A DNA stretch of 64,000 nucleotides from Candidatus Epulonipiscium sp. Its GTDB lineage: Bacteria > Bacillota_A > Clostridia > Lachnospirales > Cellulosilyticaceae. Positions 35,549-44,434 of this stretch are shown here, in pieces. The position numbers were made by a program, and so were the translations under genes. Numbering within the stretch: the first letter of the stretch is position 1; every line of letters starts with the position of its first letter. The notes under the pieces were generated by a model. It saw only the letters and a program-made list of their open reading frames with translations. It searched no databases and was not told where the DNA came from. Location of the stretch: contig DUUM01000016.1 in NCBI GenBank assembly GCA_012841565.1, positions 13,273-77,272 of the forward strand, in the 5' to 3' direction.

Positions 35549-36374
35549 GTGACTCACCCCTTAACTCTGACATTGCTTGTTTGTATTCATCATCACTAAT
35601 TGGCTTACCATGCCACATACTTTGCCCTTCCATAAAAGAAATTCCTTTTCCTTTGACGGTTTTAGCATTGATCAGTGTTGGTTTGCCTTTTGTATTTTTA
35701 GCTTCTTCAAGAGCATTTGCTATAGCCTCTACGTCGTGACCATCAATCTCAATAACGTTCCATCCAAATGCTCTCCATTTTGCTGAGATATCTCCCATTG
35801 GCATTATTTCTTCAGTCGTTCCGTCTAGCTGAACACCGTTATTATCTAAAATAGTAATACAATTATCTACTTTAAATTTGGCAGCTGACATGGCACCTTC
35901 CCAAACAATTCCTTCTTGGATTTCTCCATCACCAAGTAAAACATATACAGTGGTATCTCTTCCACTTAACTTTTCTCCAATTGCCATTCCAATTCCTGCT
36001 GATAAACCAAGACCTAACGGCCCTGTACATAACTCAACGCCTGGTGTAGATACGCAACACGGATGTCCTTGAAGTATACTGTCCATTTGTCTTAAAGATT
36101 TTATTTCCTCCTGTGGGAAATAACCTTTCTCTGCAAGTGCCAAATAAAGCATTGGCGCTGCATGACCTTTACTTAAAATAAACCTGTCTCTTTTAATACA
36201 GTCAACATTCTCTGCTGATACATTCATTGTATCAAAATATAGGGTTGTAATAATTTCAGTCGCTGATAAGGATCCACCTGGATGGCCTGTTTGAATAGCG
36301 TGTAATTGCTCTATTAATCTTTGCCTAAATTGATTGGCTAGTAAATTTAGTTCTTGTTTTTTCTCTCTTAACAT
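35538..36374 (-). CDS. transketolase, N-terminal (TPP-binding) subunit
   Basis: The 278-residue protein corresponds to the thiamine-diphosphate domain. It contains TGHPGGSLSATEI at the start, LSKGHAAPMLYLALA, and the TPP motif LLGDGEIQEGIVWEGAM ending in DNN. It forms a heterotetramer with the C-terminal subunit. Split transketolases beyond the housekeeping enzyme are often recruited to dedicated sugar catabolism (for example apulose phosphate or sulfosugar pathways), so the substrate need not be a classical pentose phosphate. The ATG follows GAAAGGGG. Confidence 0.92.
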   Translation of the reverse strand: MLREKKQELNLLANQFRQRLIEQLHAIQTGHPGGSLSATEIITTLYFDTMNVSAENVDCIKRDRFILSKGHAAPMLYLALAEKGYFPQEEIKSLRQMDSILQGHPCCVSTPGVELCTGPLGLGLSAGIGMAIGEKLSGRDTTVYVLLGDGEIQEGIVWEGAMSAAKFKVDNCITILDNNGVQLDGTTEEIMPMGDISAKWRAFGWNVIEIDGHDVEAIANALEEAKNTKGKPTLINAKTVKGKGISFMEGQSMWHGKPISDDEYKQAMSELRGESHGK

Positions 36375-36443
36375 TTTCTGACCCCTTTCATTATTTATTT
36401 GTCCTAGGATAGTTTTATTTCATTAATTTGCTTTGTTAATAAA

Positions 36444-37256
36444 TTACATCAGTGGTTTTAAAAACTTGGCTGTTTCTTTAGCTGCTGTTTTTTGGTCTGG
36501 TATTTGGAACATTTCCACTGCTAGAGCTCCCTTGTAGCCAATTTCTTCTAGTACTTTTATAATCTCTGGGAAATCAAAGCCACAAGTTCCTGGAATTCTT
36601 CTGTTATTATCTGCTACGTGAACATCGGCTAGGTAGTCTTTACTTTCTCTTAAACTTTCATAGATGTTTTTATCTTCTATATTAGAATGATAAATATCAA
36701 TCATGAGTCTAAACGCAGGATGATTAACTTTTTTAACTAGTTCAAGTCCTTCTTGACTTGAATTGATAAAATTGGTCTGTAACATGGTTACTGGTTCAAT
36801 AACAATGGTAACACCCTTGTCTACAGCATACTCTGCTAGTTCTCTCATTATTGTAACCGCAAGGTCATAAGTTTCCTGCCTAGGGACATCATCATAATAG
36901 TGCCCTCTAAGCCTACCAATATTTATCCCTGCACCAAAATAAGAAGCTAAATCTATAAATTCCTTGGTTCTTATAAAAGCTTCTTTTCTTCTGCTAGGAT
37001 CTTTATCAACTAACTTTAATTGATCTTGTCCAAAAGCCTCCCCTGTGCATACCATTGCAATTTCTAGGTTATACTTTTCGGCTAACTCTTTAATGAATTT
37101 TTTATCTATTTCCTTAGGGTTCCTGCTCATAAGTTCCACAGCTTCGTATCCCATTTCGCTTAATTCTTTAAAGGATATTTCTATATCCCCTTGATAAGAG
37201 GTAACTGAAGGTGCTATGGCAACTTCTGGTGTTGCTACTTGGTAACTTAATTTCAT
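36444..37256 (-). CDS. sugar phosphate isomerase/epimerase family TIM-barrel protein
   Basis: The 270-residue barrel carries the family's likely metal ligands in VTIVIEPVT, LMIDIYHSN, DVHVADNNRR and ALAVEMFQ. It resembles hydroxypyruvate isomerase, 2-oxo-tetronate isomerase and ketose 3-epimerase relatives, which use a divalent metal to move a carbonyl or invert a carbon. It is not a close paralog of the two larger TIM-barrel proteins in the cluster. The second ATG (37256) has AAGGTGG at a proper distance and is preferred to the one at 37262. Confidence 0.85.
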   Translation of the reverse strand: MKLSYQVATPEVAIAPSVTSYQGDIEISFKELSEMGYEAVELMSRNPKEIDKKFIKELAEKYNLEIAMVCTGEAFGQDQLKLVDKDPSRRKEAFIRTKEFIDLASYFGAGINIGRLRGHYYDDVPRQETYDLAVTIMRELAEYAVDKGVTIVIEPVTMLQTNFINSSQEGLELVKKVNHPAFRLMIDIYHSNIEDKNIYESLRESKDYLADVHVADNNRRIPGTCGFDFPEIIKVLEEIGYKGALAVEMFQIPDQKTAAKETAKFLKPLM

Positions 37257-37302
37257 CTTCATCCCACCTTTTCTTATTTTAAGATTATATTAATCAGGTT
37301 AT

Positions 37303-38448
37303 TTAGGGCTTATATTGACTATTGAGCATAAATACTCTTATAATCCTACAAGCTACATCTTCTAACAATTGGCCACAACGTTCAACTGATTCATCTAATG
37401 TCATAGGCTTATCTACAATACTAAATATGCTATCAAATCCATGTTCATATAATATATTGGCTTCATTACCTATTCCACCTGCTATTGCAATAACAGGTAT
37501 CTTAAGTTCTTTAGCTACTTGTGCAACGCCGTATGGTGTTTTGCCAAATTTCGTTTGGTAATCAATCATACCTTCTCCTGTAATAACTAAATCTGCATTT
37601 TCCATTGCTTTATGTAACTGAGTTTGTTCAATGACAATATCAACACCTTTTTCAAGCTTAGCATTTAAAAATGCCACCATAGCAGAACCTAATCCACCTG
37701 CTGCGCCCCCACCTTTAATGGTACTTACATCCATTCCTATGGATTCAGAGACAACTTGCGCAAAATTCATAAGGGCTTTATCTAGCTGCTGAACCATTAT
37801 CTCATCTGCTCCTTTTTGGGGACCAAATATATAGCTAGCACCTTGTAAACCATATAATTTGTTATCCACATCACAGGCTGCTTTAATGGTAGATGCCTTA
37901 ATTCTTATATCCATATTACTCATATCGATTTCTTTTAGCCTAAGGAGTCCAATACCACCTACTGGAATTTCTTGCCCTGTATCGTCTTTAAATATAACAC
38001 CTAAGGCTTTTAGCATTCCTGCCCCAGCATCATTAGTGGCGCTACCTCCTAGGCCTATAATAAACCGTCTACACCCTCTATCTAAGGCATCTTTAATAAG
38101 TTGTCCTGTTCCATAACTAGATGCAATAAGAGGATCTTTTTCTTCCTCTGTTAGTAATGGTAACCCTGATGCCGCTGCCATTTCTATAACGGCAGTTTTG
38201 CCATCACCTAATATTCCATAAAAGGAATCTATATCTCTTAAAAGTGGATCTTTTACTTGGAGGGTAATAATTTCTCCTTCTGTTGCATCTACTAAGGATT
38301 GAACAGTTCCTTCACCACCGTCTGCCATAGGTACTTTTACCACTTCAATCTGACTGTTGAATCTTAATACACCAGCTTCAATATAATTACCAACTTCTTT
38401 AGCCGTTAAACTCCCCTTATACGAATCAGAAGCAATTACTATTTTCAT
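37303..38448 (-). CDS. glycerate kinase (GlxK/GarK family)
   Basis: The 381-residue kinase is the usual size for the GlxK family. It begins MKIVIASDSYKGSLTAKEVG. It contains VPMADGGEGTVQSLVDAT, IIGLGGSATNDAGAGMLKAL, GGGAAGGLGSAM and VITGEGMIDYQT, all diagnostic. It phosphorylates D-glycerate to 2-phosphoglycerate (3-phospho in some members), the entry into lower glycolysis. The ATG at 38448 has GGGGGGAT upstream; longer upstream starts are ruled out by that site. It is the first gene of a cluster transcript with its own promoter at 38510-38538. Confidence 0.93.
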   Translation of the reverse strand: MKIVIASDSYKGSLTAKEVGNYIEAGVLRFNSQIEVVKVPMADGGEGTVQSLVDATEGEIITLQVKDPLLRDIDSFYGILGDGKTAVIEMAAASGLPLLTEEEKDPLIASSYGTGQLIKDALDRGCRRFIIGLGGSATNDAGAGMLKALGVIFKDDTGQEIPVGGIGLLRLKEIDMSNMDIRIKASTIKAACDVDNKLYGLQGASYIFGPQKGADEIMVQQLDKALMNFAQVVSESIGMDVSTIKGGGAAGGLGSAMVAFLNAKLEKGVDIVIEQTQLHKAMENADLVITGEGMIDYQTKFGKTPYGVAQVAKELKIPVIAIAGGIGNEANILYEHGFDSIFSIVDKPMTLDESVERCGQLLEDVACRIIRVFMLNSQYKP

Positions 38449-38509
38449 ATTGTTTATCCCCCCCTTCTTTTTTTGTATTAACCGTACATTGTTCAAGTTG
38501 CTTAGTTAT

Positions 38510-38538
38510 AGTATAACTTTATCAACCTTATTGTTCAA
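38510..38538 (-). promoter_or_regulatory. sigma-A type promoter of the glycerate kinase operon
   Basis: On the minus strand, TTGAAC (38533-38538), a 17-nt spacer and TATACT (38510-38515) form a good promoter. The block GGCACATTGAACAA at the -35 recurs in the tctC promoter with the same spacing and -10. Confidence 0.8.
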
Positions 38539-38582
38539 TGTGCCTGTAGTACAATTATAGTAGCCTAATCATAGTTTTCTTT

Positions 38583-38606
38583 GTGCACACGGATAAATAA
38601 ATGCAC
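38583..38606. promoter_or_regulatory. candidate CdaR operator (GTGCA dyad), glycerate kinase promoter
   Basis: GTGCA and TGCAC half-sites face each other with a 14-nt gap, about 45 bp upstream of the -35 box. A matching dyad occurs at the same offset before the tctC promoter. Confidence 0.6.
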
Positions 38607-38614
38607 ACCCTAAC

Positions 38615-39265
38615 CTAAGATAACTTTTCTACAATTAAATCCACTGCTAATCTAGGACTTCCTAGTACTTCACATTTACATAACCTTCTCATCTCTTCTT
38701 CTAAATGTCCCATAGAAGCTTGAGCTAAGACAATTAATTCCACGTTCTTTAACTCACTAGCCCCTGTAAGCACTAACATATCATGAACTTTGCCTTCTCC
38801 ACGCTTCATAGCCTCGTAAGCAGGTCCAAAGACCTTATGTTCTACTTCAATGGTTTTTCCCTTGCTTTTAGCGATTCTATGAAGCTGGGTTTCTGTTGGT
38901 CCAATCGTACTATCTGCCGTTGCTAAAACAGTAATTTTTTTTCCACTATCTACGGCTTGATTTAACATTGCTTCATCAATTTTATAAATAGGAACAGAGA
39001 TCATCGGCTTTAGATAATCAATTGCCATGGATAAAGATGAGCAGGTTGCCAGTATTGCATCTGGCTTTGTATCTTCTGCTAACTTAATAAGTGTCAGAAG
39101 TCTTGAGTAATCTTCTTCTTCAAATCCTTCTTTTTTGTTTAAATTTTTTGCAATAAATTCATCTAATATATTTGAAATTTCAATGTTAGGCATTTTTTCT
39201 CTAATTTTATCTTCGAATGTTGCGACAACAGGTTTAACTGTATTAATTAAAATTAATTTTTTCAT
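38615..39265 (-). CDS. aspartate/glutamate racemase-fold protein
   Basis: The 216-residue protein belongs to the Asp/Glu/hydantoin racemase superfamily. One catalytic-type cysteine is present in ILATCSSLSM (residue 75). The place where the second cysteine usually sits reads LIVLAQASMGHLEEE, without cysteine. A cofactor-independent racemase normally needs both, so a decarboxylase or isomerase-like reaction is more likely (arylmalonate decarboxylase and maleate isomerase are known relatives with altered sites). It lies 11 bp after the second hydroxyacid dehydrogenase gene, and its ATG has AAAAGGAG. Confidence 0.75.
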   Translation of the reverse strand: MKKLILINTVKPVVATFEDKIREKMPNIEISNILDEFIAKNLNKKEGFEEEDYSRLLTLIKLAEDTKPDAILATCSSLSMAIDYLKPMISVPIYKIDEAMLNQAVDSGKKITVLATADSTIGPTETQLHRIAKSKGKTIEVEHKVFGPAYEAMKRGEGKVHDMLVLTGASELKNVELIVLAQASMGHLEEEMRRLCKCEVLGSPRLAVDLIVEKLS

Positions 39266-39276
39266 GTGGACTCCTT

Positions 39277-40251
39277 TTAGCTGAGTATACTCTTATTTGC
39301 TATATTATCTGGATACCGATCATTTAATATTTCATAAACGCCACCTAAAACTTCACCTAACATCTGCATTCTAACTGCAGCAATATTGGTACAACAATGT
39401 GGTGTAATAACGATATTAGAAAGCTCTGTAATTTCTTGGGAAATATTAGGCTCAAATTCATGAACATCTAACGCTGCACCCCTTATTTTATTATTCTGTA
39501 AAACCTTAAGTAATGCTTTTTCTTCTACAATCGGGCCACGAGATGCATTAATTAAATAAGCAGTCTCTTTCATTAAGGCAAGACGCTGGTCATTCATAAA
39601 GTGATGATATTCTGGTGTATAAGGCATGTGTAAACTAAGTACATCTGATGTTTTAATAACGTCATCTACTGACATATACGTCGCATTTAATGCTTTTTCA
39701 TCTTCTTCTGATGCTTTATAAAGATCATAATAAATGATATTCATTCCAAGACCTGCTGCCTTTTTAGCAACACTTTTTCCAATTCTTCCAAATCCAATAA
39801 TCCCCAGTGTTTTTCCGGAAACCATCATATCTCTTTCAAAAAACAAAGATGGCTTACAAACTTTATCGCGGCGTAATTCTCTGTCATACAAAACAGTACT
39901 TCGGCAAACACTAAGCATGAGTGCAATGGTCATTTCAGCCGTTGGTTCCATAACAGAATGAGGCGTATTAACTACAAAAATTCCTTTTTGGGTTGCATGC
40001 TCAATATCTATATTATCTAGACCTGATCCTAAATTACCAACCACCTTTAATTTAGTTCCTAGCTCTATTAAGTCACTGTCACATTTGAAATCGAGGACAC
40101 AAATAAGAGCATCTGCATCTATAATAACTTCCTCAATCTCTTCTCTTGAAAACTTCGAAAGAGGCTCTTCAGGACATATAATCTCTATATCATCTAATAA
40201 ATGATCAAATTGATTTAATGGCACGTTATGGCTTAAAACAAGTTTTTTCAT
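39277..40251 (-). CDS. D-2-hydroxyacid dehydrogenase (phosphoglycerate dehydrogenase-like)
   Basis: The 324-residue NAD-dependent enzyme has KTLGIIGFGRIGKSVAKK (about 148) and the catalytic Arg in NASRGPIVEE, Glu in LDVHEFEPN and His in ITPHCCTN. It lacks the ACT domain of serine-pathway SerA. It is clearly different in sequence from the enzyme at 32684-33643, so the cluster probably has two separate oxidation or reduction steps. Translation starts at ATG 40251 with AAAGGAGG. Genes before and after are 11-20 bp away. Confidence 0.88.
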   Translation of the reverse strand: MKKLVLSHNVPLNQFDHLLDDIEIICPEEPLSKFSREEIEEVIIDADALICVLDFKCDSDLIELGTKLKVVGNLGSGLDNIDIEHATQKGIFVVNTPHSVMEPTAEMTIALMLSVCRSTVLYDRELRRDKVCKPSLFFERDMMVSGKTLGIIGFGRIGKSVAKKAAGLGMNIIYYDLYKASEEDEKALNATYMSVDDVIKTSDVLSLHMPYTPEYHHFMNDQRLALMKETAYLINASRGPIVEEKALLKVLQNNKIRGAALDVHEFEPNISQEITELSNIVITPHCCTNIAAVRMQMLGEVLGGVYEILNDRYPDNIANKSILS

Positions 40252-40271
40252 ACTGACTGACCTCCTTTAGT

Positions 40272-41213
40272 TTACTCACAGTGTTTTTTAGCTGCTATTT
40301 GGAATGCACTATTTACTTTCTCATATGCAAATCTAGCAGACGTCTCAGGTGATACGCCAAGATAAGGACGCATTTCTAATGAAATAGTTGGTCTGTTTTT
40401 AGGAGGTGTACTGCTTATATGACCTGCTTCAAAAAGCTTACTAAACTGCTCTGCTAATTCTTCTACATCAAAAACACCGCGTTGAACACCAAATGGTGGG
40501 TGGGTATGACCATAGTAAATACTCTTAGGATCCGTAACTGCATCCCCCATATGAATATGAGCTAATCCTGCTTTTAGGGAATATTTAAGTGCAAAATCAA
40601 AATCCTCTCCCATTAAAGGTAAATGAGCACTATCTAACATTAATCTTGCATTGGTTGCCCCATGTTTTTGCATATCTATAATAAACTGGGCGCACTCATC
40701 TGTAGGACCTAAGATGATGTGTTTAAACCGATCTCTTTCAATAGGCTCAATCGCTACAGTTAGACCTAGCTTTTTTCCATACGCTGCAATTTCTAAAAAG
40801 TATTCCGTGTATCTTTGCATTATTTCTTCTCGTTTTTCAGGACCTTTATCAGGGCATCCTGTTACAACAAATACTTCTACATCTGCTTCTGCAGCATAAT
40901 CCATATGTTGTTTTGCAAGCTTAAGACCATTAGCCCTATATTCTGCCTTATCACTTCCTGGGTTATATTCACCATCTACCTGAAACTGAATAGGTGTATT
41001 GTAATGTAATACCTTGTTGTGTTTTTTCATTAACTCTATTTCCCTTTTACGTATCTTTTCATCATGTGGTAAGAATGTTTCTAATGATTCATACTCCGAA
41101 AACTTACAACAGGTTGCAAAAGCAGTAAGGTGTTCTAAATCATCCTCAAATGCATCTGGAAAAAGCATTGTTGGACTAATACCAAGTTTAATATAATCTT
41201 TCATATTTATCAT
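40272..41213 (-). CDS. xylose-isomerase-like TIM-barrel protein (cluster paralog)
   Basis: The 313-residue barrel has likely metal-ligand positions in TVAIEPIERDRF, LMLDSAHLPL, AHIHMGDAV and ISLEMRPY. The loop GHTHPPFGVQRGVFDVEEL matches in layout GDSHPRFGFPGG of the protein at 33657-34568, and the C-terminal RPTISLEMRP matches RPILSFEVKP there. The two are diverged paralogs within one cluster and may act on successive intermediates or form one enzyme. The reaction is not known. The ATG has GAGGGGGT upstream. It follows the transporter gene by 18 bp. Confidence 0.82.
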   Translation of the reverse strand: MINMKDYIKLGISPTMLFPDAFEDDLEHLTAFATCCKFSEYESLETFLPHDEKIRKREIELMKKHNKVLHYNTPIQFQVDGEYNPGSDKAEYRANGLKLAKQHMDYAAEADVEVFVVTGCPDKGPEKREEIMQRYTEYFLEIAAYGKKLGLTVAIEPIERDRFKHIILGPTDECAQFIIDMQKHGATNARLMLDSAHLPLMGEDFDFALKYSLKAGLAHIHMGDAVTDPKSIYYGHTHPPFGVQRGVFDVEELAEQFSKLFEAGHISSTPPKNRPTISLEMRPYLGVSPETSARFAYEKVNSAFQIAAKKHCE

Positions 41214-41231
41214 AATATAGACCCCCTCTTA

Positions 41232-42713
41232 TTAAGTTCTTTGTTTTTTTGTATTTGCTATAATAGCTTTTGCTATTGGTATGACTAGTACAACAACTGC
41301 AATACATATAAAAATTGCAGAAATTGGTCTTGTAAAGAAAATACTATAATCTCCTTGTGACATAACTAGACTTCTTCTAAAGTTACCTTCTGCCATTGGT
41401 CCTAAGATTAATGCTAATACAATAGGGGATAATGGAAAGCCACCTTTAGATAGGAAATATCCTATTACGCCCGCAACTAACATAACAATGATGTCATTAA
41501 AGTTATTATTGATCGCAAATGATCCAATTGTACACAATACAATTATAGATGGAATCAAAACTTGTTTTGGTATAGAAACTACCTTTACAAATAAACGTTG
41601 ACCTGAAAGCCCAAGAATTAACATAACAATATTAGCCACAATAAATCCAGCAAATATTGTATATACCGTTGGCGCATGGTCTACAAACAACTGAGGTCCT
41701 GGAATTAGATTATGCACCATGAAAGCGCCTAATAAAACGGCTGTATTTGAATCTCCCGGAATCCCTAATGTTAATAATGGTATTAAGGCTCCACCTGTGG
41801 TTCCATTATTTGATGCCTCTGGCGCTGCAACCCCTTCAGGCACACCTGTACCAAAAAGTTCTGGGTGCTTAGAAAAACGTTTTTCCATATCGTATGATAC
41901 AAAAGCACTAATATCTCCACCTGTTCCTGGGATACTTCCAATAAATGTCCCTGTTAGTCCTGAACGAAGAATTGTAGGCCATATCTTTTTTAAATCTTCC
42001 TTCGTCGGTAATGCTCTTGTTATCTTCTTAATCTTTACTCTTTTAACAAATATATCTTCAATACTGATAAAACATTGACTTAAAGCAAAAAGACCTACTA
42101 AAACCGGTATAAAAGCCAATCCTCCTTGTAAAAAGGTTGTGCCAAATGTAAATCTTGAATAACCTGTTATATTATCCATTCCAATTAATGATAATATAAG
42201 TCCTAATGTACCTGCCATAAGCCCTTTGGTTAATGACTCACCTGATACACTGGCAATAATACTAATACCAAAAAATGCTAAACCAAAAATCTCAGGGGCA
42301 CTAAATCTTAAAGCAAATTCTGCAAGCATTGGTGCAATTAAAATCAAAAGAACCGCACTAATAATACCACCACCAAAAGATGATACGGTTGCAATTCCTA
42401 GTGCTCGCCCTGCTTCACCTTTTTGAGTAAGCGGATAGCCATCTAAAATGGTAGCTGCAGCTGAAGGCGTCCCTGGGGTGTTAATTAAAATCGCCGTAAT
42501 AGACCCTCCATAAATTGCCCCTACAAAAATACCAATTAATAATAAGATTCCAATCTCTGGTTTCATTGCAAAAGTTAATGGCATTAAAAGTGCTATACCC
42601 ATAGTCGAAGTAAGACCTGGCATTGCTCCAAATGAAATCCCCATCGCTACACCTGCAATTATTGCTAGTAATGTAATGGGATTGAATACGTTCGATATTA
42701 CTGTCATAAACAT
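41232..42713 (-). CDS. tctA: tripartite tricarboxylate transporter permease TctA
   Basis: The ~493-residue membrane protein has around 11-12 helices and TctA family blocks: GVAMGISFGAMPGLTSTMG, GAIYGGSITAILINTPGTP, GTGGDISAFVSYDMEK and LGIPGDSNTAVLLGA. It is the large subunit that moves carboxylates with a cation gradient, using TctC-bound substrate. The start is taken at ATG 42713 (AGGTG 5-6 nt upstream); a GTG at 42722 is possible. It is preceded by tctB and followed by the TIM-barrel gene in the same transcript. Confidence 0.93.
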   Translation of the reverse strand: MFMTVISNVFNPITLLAIIAGVAMGISFGAMPGLTSTMGIALLMPLTFAMKPEIGILLLIGIFVGAIYGGSITAILINTPGTPSAAATILDGYPLTQKGEAGRALGIATVSSFGGGIISAVLLILIAPMLAEFALRFSAPEIFGLAFFGISIIASVSGESLTKGLMAGTLGLILSLIGMDNITGYSRFTFGTTFLQGGLAFIPVLVGLFALSQCFISIEDIFVKRVKIKKITRALPTKEDLKKIWPTILRSGLTGTFIGSIPGTGGDISAFVSYDMEKRFSKHPELFGTGVPEGVAAPEASNNGTTGGALIPLLTLGIPGDSNTAVLLGAFMVHNLIPGPQLFVDHAPTVYTIFAGFIVANIVMLILGLSGQRLFVKVVSIPKQVLIPSIIVLCTIGSFAINNNFNDIIVMLVAGVIGYFLSKGGFPLSPIVLALILGPMAEGNFRRSLVMSQGDYSIFFTRPISAIFICIAVVVLVIPIAKAIIANTKKQRT

Positions 42714-42729
42714 AATATACACCTACTTT

Positions 42730-43185
42730 CTAAAATAATATTCCAACTGGAAGTTGAACTTTCAATAATACTGTAAATATAAAGAACAAAACTGATGTTA
42801 ATCCAAGTGGCACAGCCACCTGAACAATAATACTTTTCACTTTAAAATATCGAAGCATGACAAACAGATAAATTGCTGTTGATATTGCAAAACCAGCAAA
42901 TGCTAATCCTGCAAAATAGAAGATAATGAATCCAAGGGAAACCCATACTCTAAGGTTCTCCATTGAAAAGAGTTTAATACCTTCGCATGTGCCATCTCCG
43001 CCAGTTAGTCTACATTGGAATAATTCTATTATAGACAAGATAATGACAACTACTGATAATATTCTCGGGAAATAACCCGGTCCTGGCACCCCCATGGCTG
43101 CTTTGGGAAATGCACCCGCTATTACGAAAACATACAACGCAATAAAAATAAATATATAAGACAGAACTTTACTAACCTTCTTCAT
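42730..43185 (-). CDS. tctB: tripartite tricarboxylate transporter small subunit TctB
   Basis: The 151-residue protein has four predicted helices. GPGYFPRILSVVVIILSIIEL after helix 1 is the TctB hallmark, and the ending VQLPVGILF is also typical. It forms the membrane complex with TctA. The ATG has AGGGAGTG 9 nt upstream. An intercistronic hairpin separates it from tctC, so it is probably made in lower amount than the binding protein. Confidence 0.9.
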   Translation of the reverse strand: MKKVSKVLSYIFIFIALYVFVIAGAFPKAAMGVPGPGYFPRILSVVVIILSIIELFQCRLTGGDGTCEGIKLFSMENLRVWVSLGFIIFYFAGLAFAGFAISTAIYLFVMLRYFKVKSIIVQVAVPLGLTSVLFFIFTVLLKVQLPVGILF

Positions 43186-43207
43186 ATGCTTTTCACTCCC
43201 TATTTAT

Positions 43208-43249
43208 AAAAAGGCAGGGCAGCGTCTTAAGTTGCTATCCTGCCTTTTT
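43208..43249 (-). terminator. intercistronic hairpin between tctC and tctB (attenuating terminator)
   Basis: AAAAAGGCAGG pairs with CCTGCCTTTTT around an inner GCAGC/GCT stem. It is followed on the minus strand by TTTTTAT. The position, in the 77 bp after tctC inside a clear operon, suggests partial termination. Confidence 0.8.
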
Positions 43250-43262
43250 ACTTAATATATTA

Positions 43263-44309
43263 TTATTTACTTAAGCCAAGATCCTTAAATTGCTGTACAT
43301 ATATAGCTTCTTCTCTTGCCATAAGACTTACGAAATCATCAGCATCTAAATAATGCTTTGCAAAGTTTTGTTCTTCCATAAATTTTGTGATTTCTGGTGA
43401 GTCTAATGCATATTGGAAAGCGGCGTCAAGCATTTGTTTGACATCTTCTGGTGTTCCTTTAGGTGCTATGAATCCACGGAATATTGTTAATATAGTCTCT
43501 CCGTACCCTGATTCTTTGCCTGTTGGTAGGTCTGGTAATTCTGGTAATCTTTCTGGTGAGAATGTTGCTAATATCTTTGCTTTTCCTGATTTTACGTGAA
43601 CATCAACCTCTTGTGGACTAATTGGAACAGCCTCAACGTGTCCACCTGCTAATGCAACACCTGCAGGGCCTGCACCATCAAATGGTACGTGAACAACATC
43701 AATTCCTGCTTCTTTTGCAAAACTAGCTGCTAGTATATGCCAGTTACTACCAATTCCACTGTTACCTATTCTAATTTCGCCTGGATGCTCTTTAGCATAA
43801 GCTACAAACTCTTCTAATGTGTCATATGGTGCGTCTGCCGCAACTGTTAATGCGCCGTAGCATGAGTTAACATTAGCAATTGAATCAAAACTTTCATATG
43901 TGAAATCTACATCTGCAACTTGTGGAACAGAAAGTAATTCTGCTACTGCTGCTGTTACACTTGATCCGTCTGGTTTATCTTTTGCTCCTGCTGCATAACC
44001 AATTGCACATCCTGCACCTGGTTTATTAACAACTACTACTGGTACACCAAGATATTCTTGAATCTTTGGCGCCATGGCTCTGTACAATAAGTCGGTTCCC
44101 CCACCTGCTGCTGGTGGAACAGTAATTGTAAGTTGTTTTGCTGGGTATTTCATTTTTTCAGGCTCATCTGGTTTAGCGCTGTCTTCTACTTTAGGATCAT
44201 TATCCGTTTTAGGGGCATCTGACTGTGCTGCATTCCCGCATCCACCAACGATAGCTACTGTCATTGTCATAGCTAAAATGAGCTTTGAAGCTTTGTTAAA
44301 TATTTTCAT
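43263..44309 (-). CDS. tctC: tripartite tricarboxylate transporter substrate-binding lipoprotein TctC
   Basis: The 348-residue protein has a lipoprotein signal ending IVGGC (lipidated cysteine 24), then an acidic linker and the Bug/TctC fold. ITVPPAAGGGTDLLYRAMAP is the carboxylate-binding loop, with VVNKPGAGCAIGYAAG and FRGFIAPKGTPEDV further on. Two loops usually contact the carboxylate of the ligand through backbone and water, so the substrate is expected to be a sugar acid or di/tricarboxylate. The ATG has AGGAGG. Its promoter lies at 44362-44390. Confidence 0.93.
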   Translation of the reverse strand: MKIFNKASKLILAMTMTVAIVGGCGNAAQSDAPKTDNDPKVEDSAKPDEPEKMKYPAKQLTITVPPAAGGGTDLLYRAMAPKIQEYLGVPVVVVNKPGAGCAIGYAAGAKDKPDGSSVTAAVAELLSVPQVADVDFTYESFDSIANVNSCYGALTVAADAPYDTLEEFVAYAKEHPGEIRIGNSGIGSNWHILAASFAKEAGIDVVHVPFDGAGPAGVALAGGHVEAVPISPQEVDVHVKSGKAKILATFSPERLPELPDLPTGKESGYGETILTIFRGFIAPKGTPEDVKQMLDAAFQYALDSPEITKFMEEQNFAKHYLDADDFVSLMAREEAIYVQQFKDLGLSK

Positions 44310-44361
44310 TTGTATTTCCTCCTCGTTTTCCTAAGTTGTTTATGTAATTTGTTGTACCCTT

Positions 44362-44390
44362 AGTATAGTTTTTATCCACCTCTTGTTCAA
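44362..44390 (-). promoter_or_regulatory. sigma-A type promoter of the tctCBA operon
   Basis: On the minus strand, TTGAAC (44385-44390), a 17-nt spacer and TATACT (44362-44367) match the glycerate kinase promoter exactly in both boxes and in spacing. Confidence 0.82.
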
Positions 44391-44434
44391 TGTGCCCATA
44401 ACACAAGAAATTATACATTTGGTCACTTCTTTTT

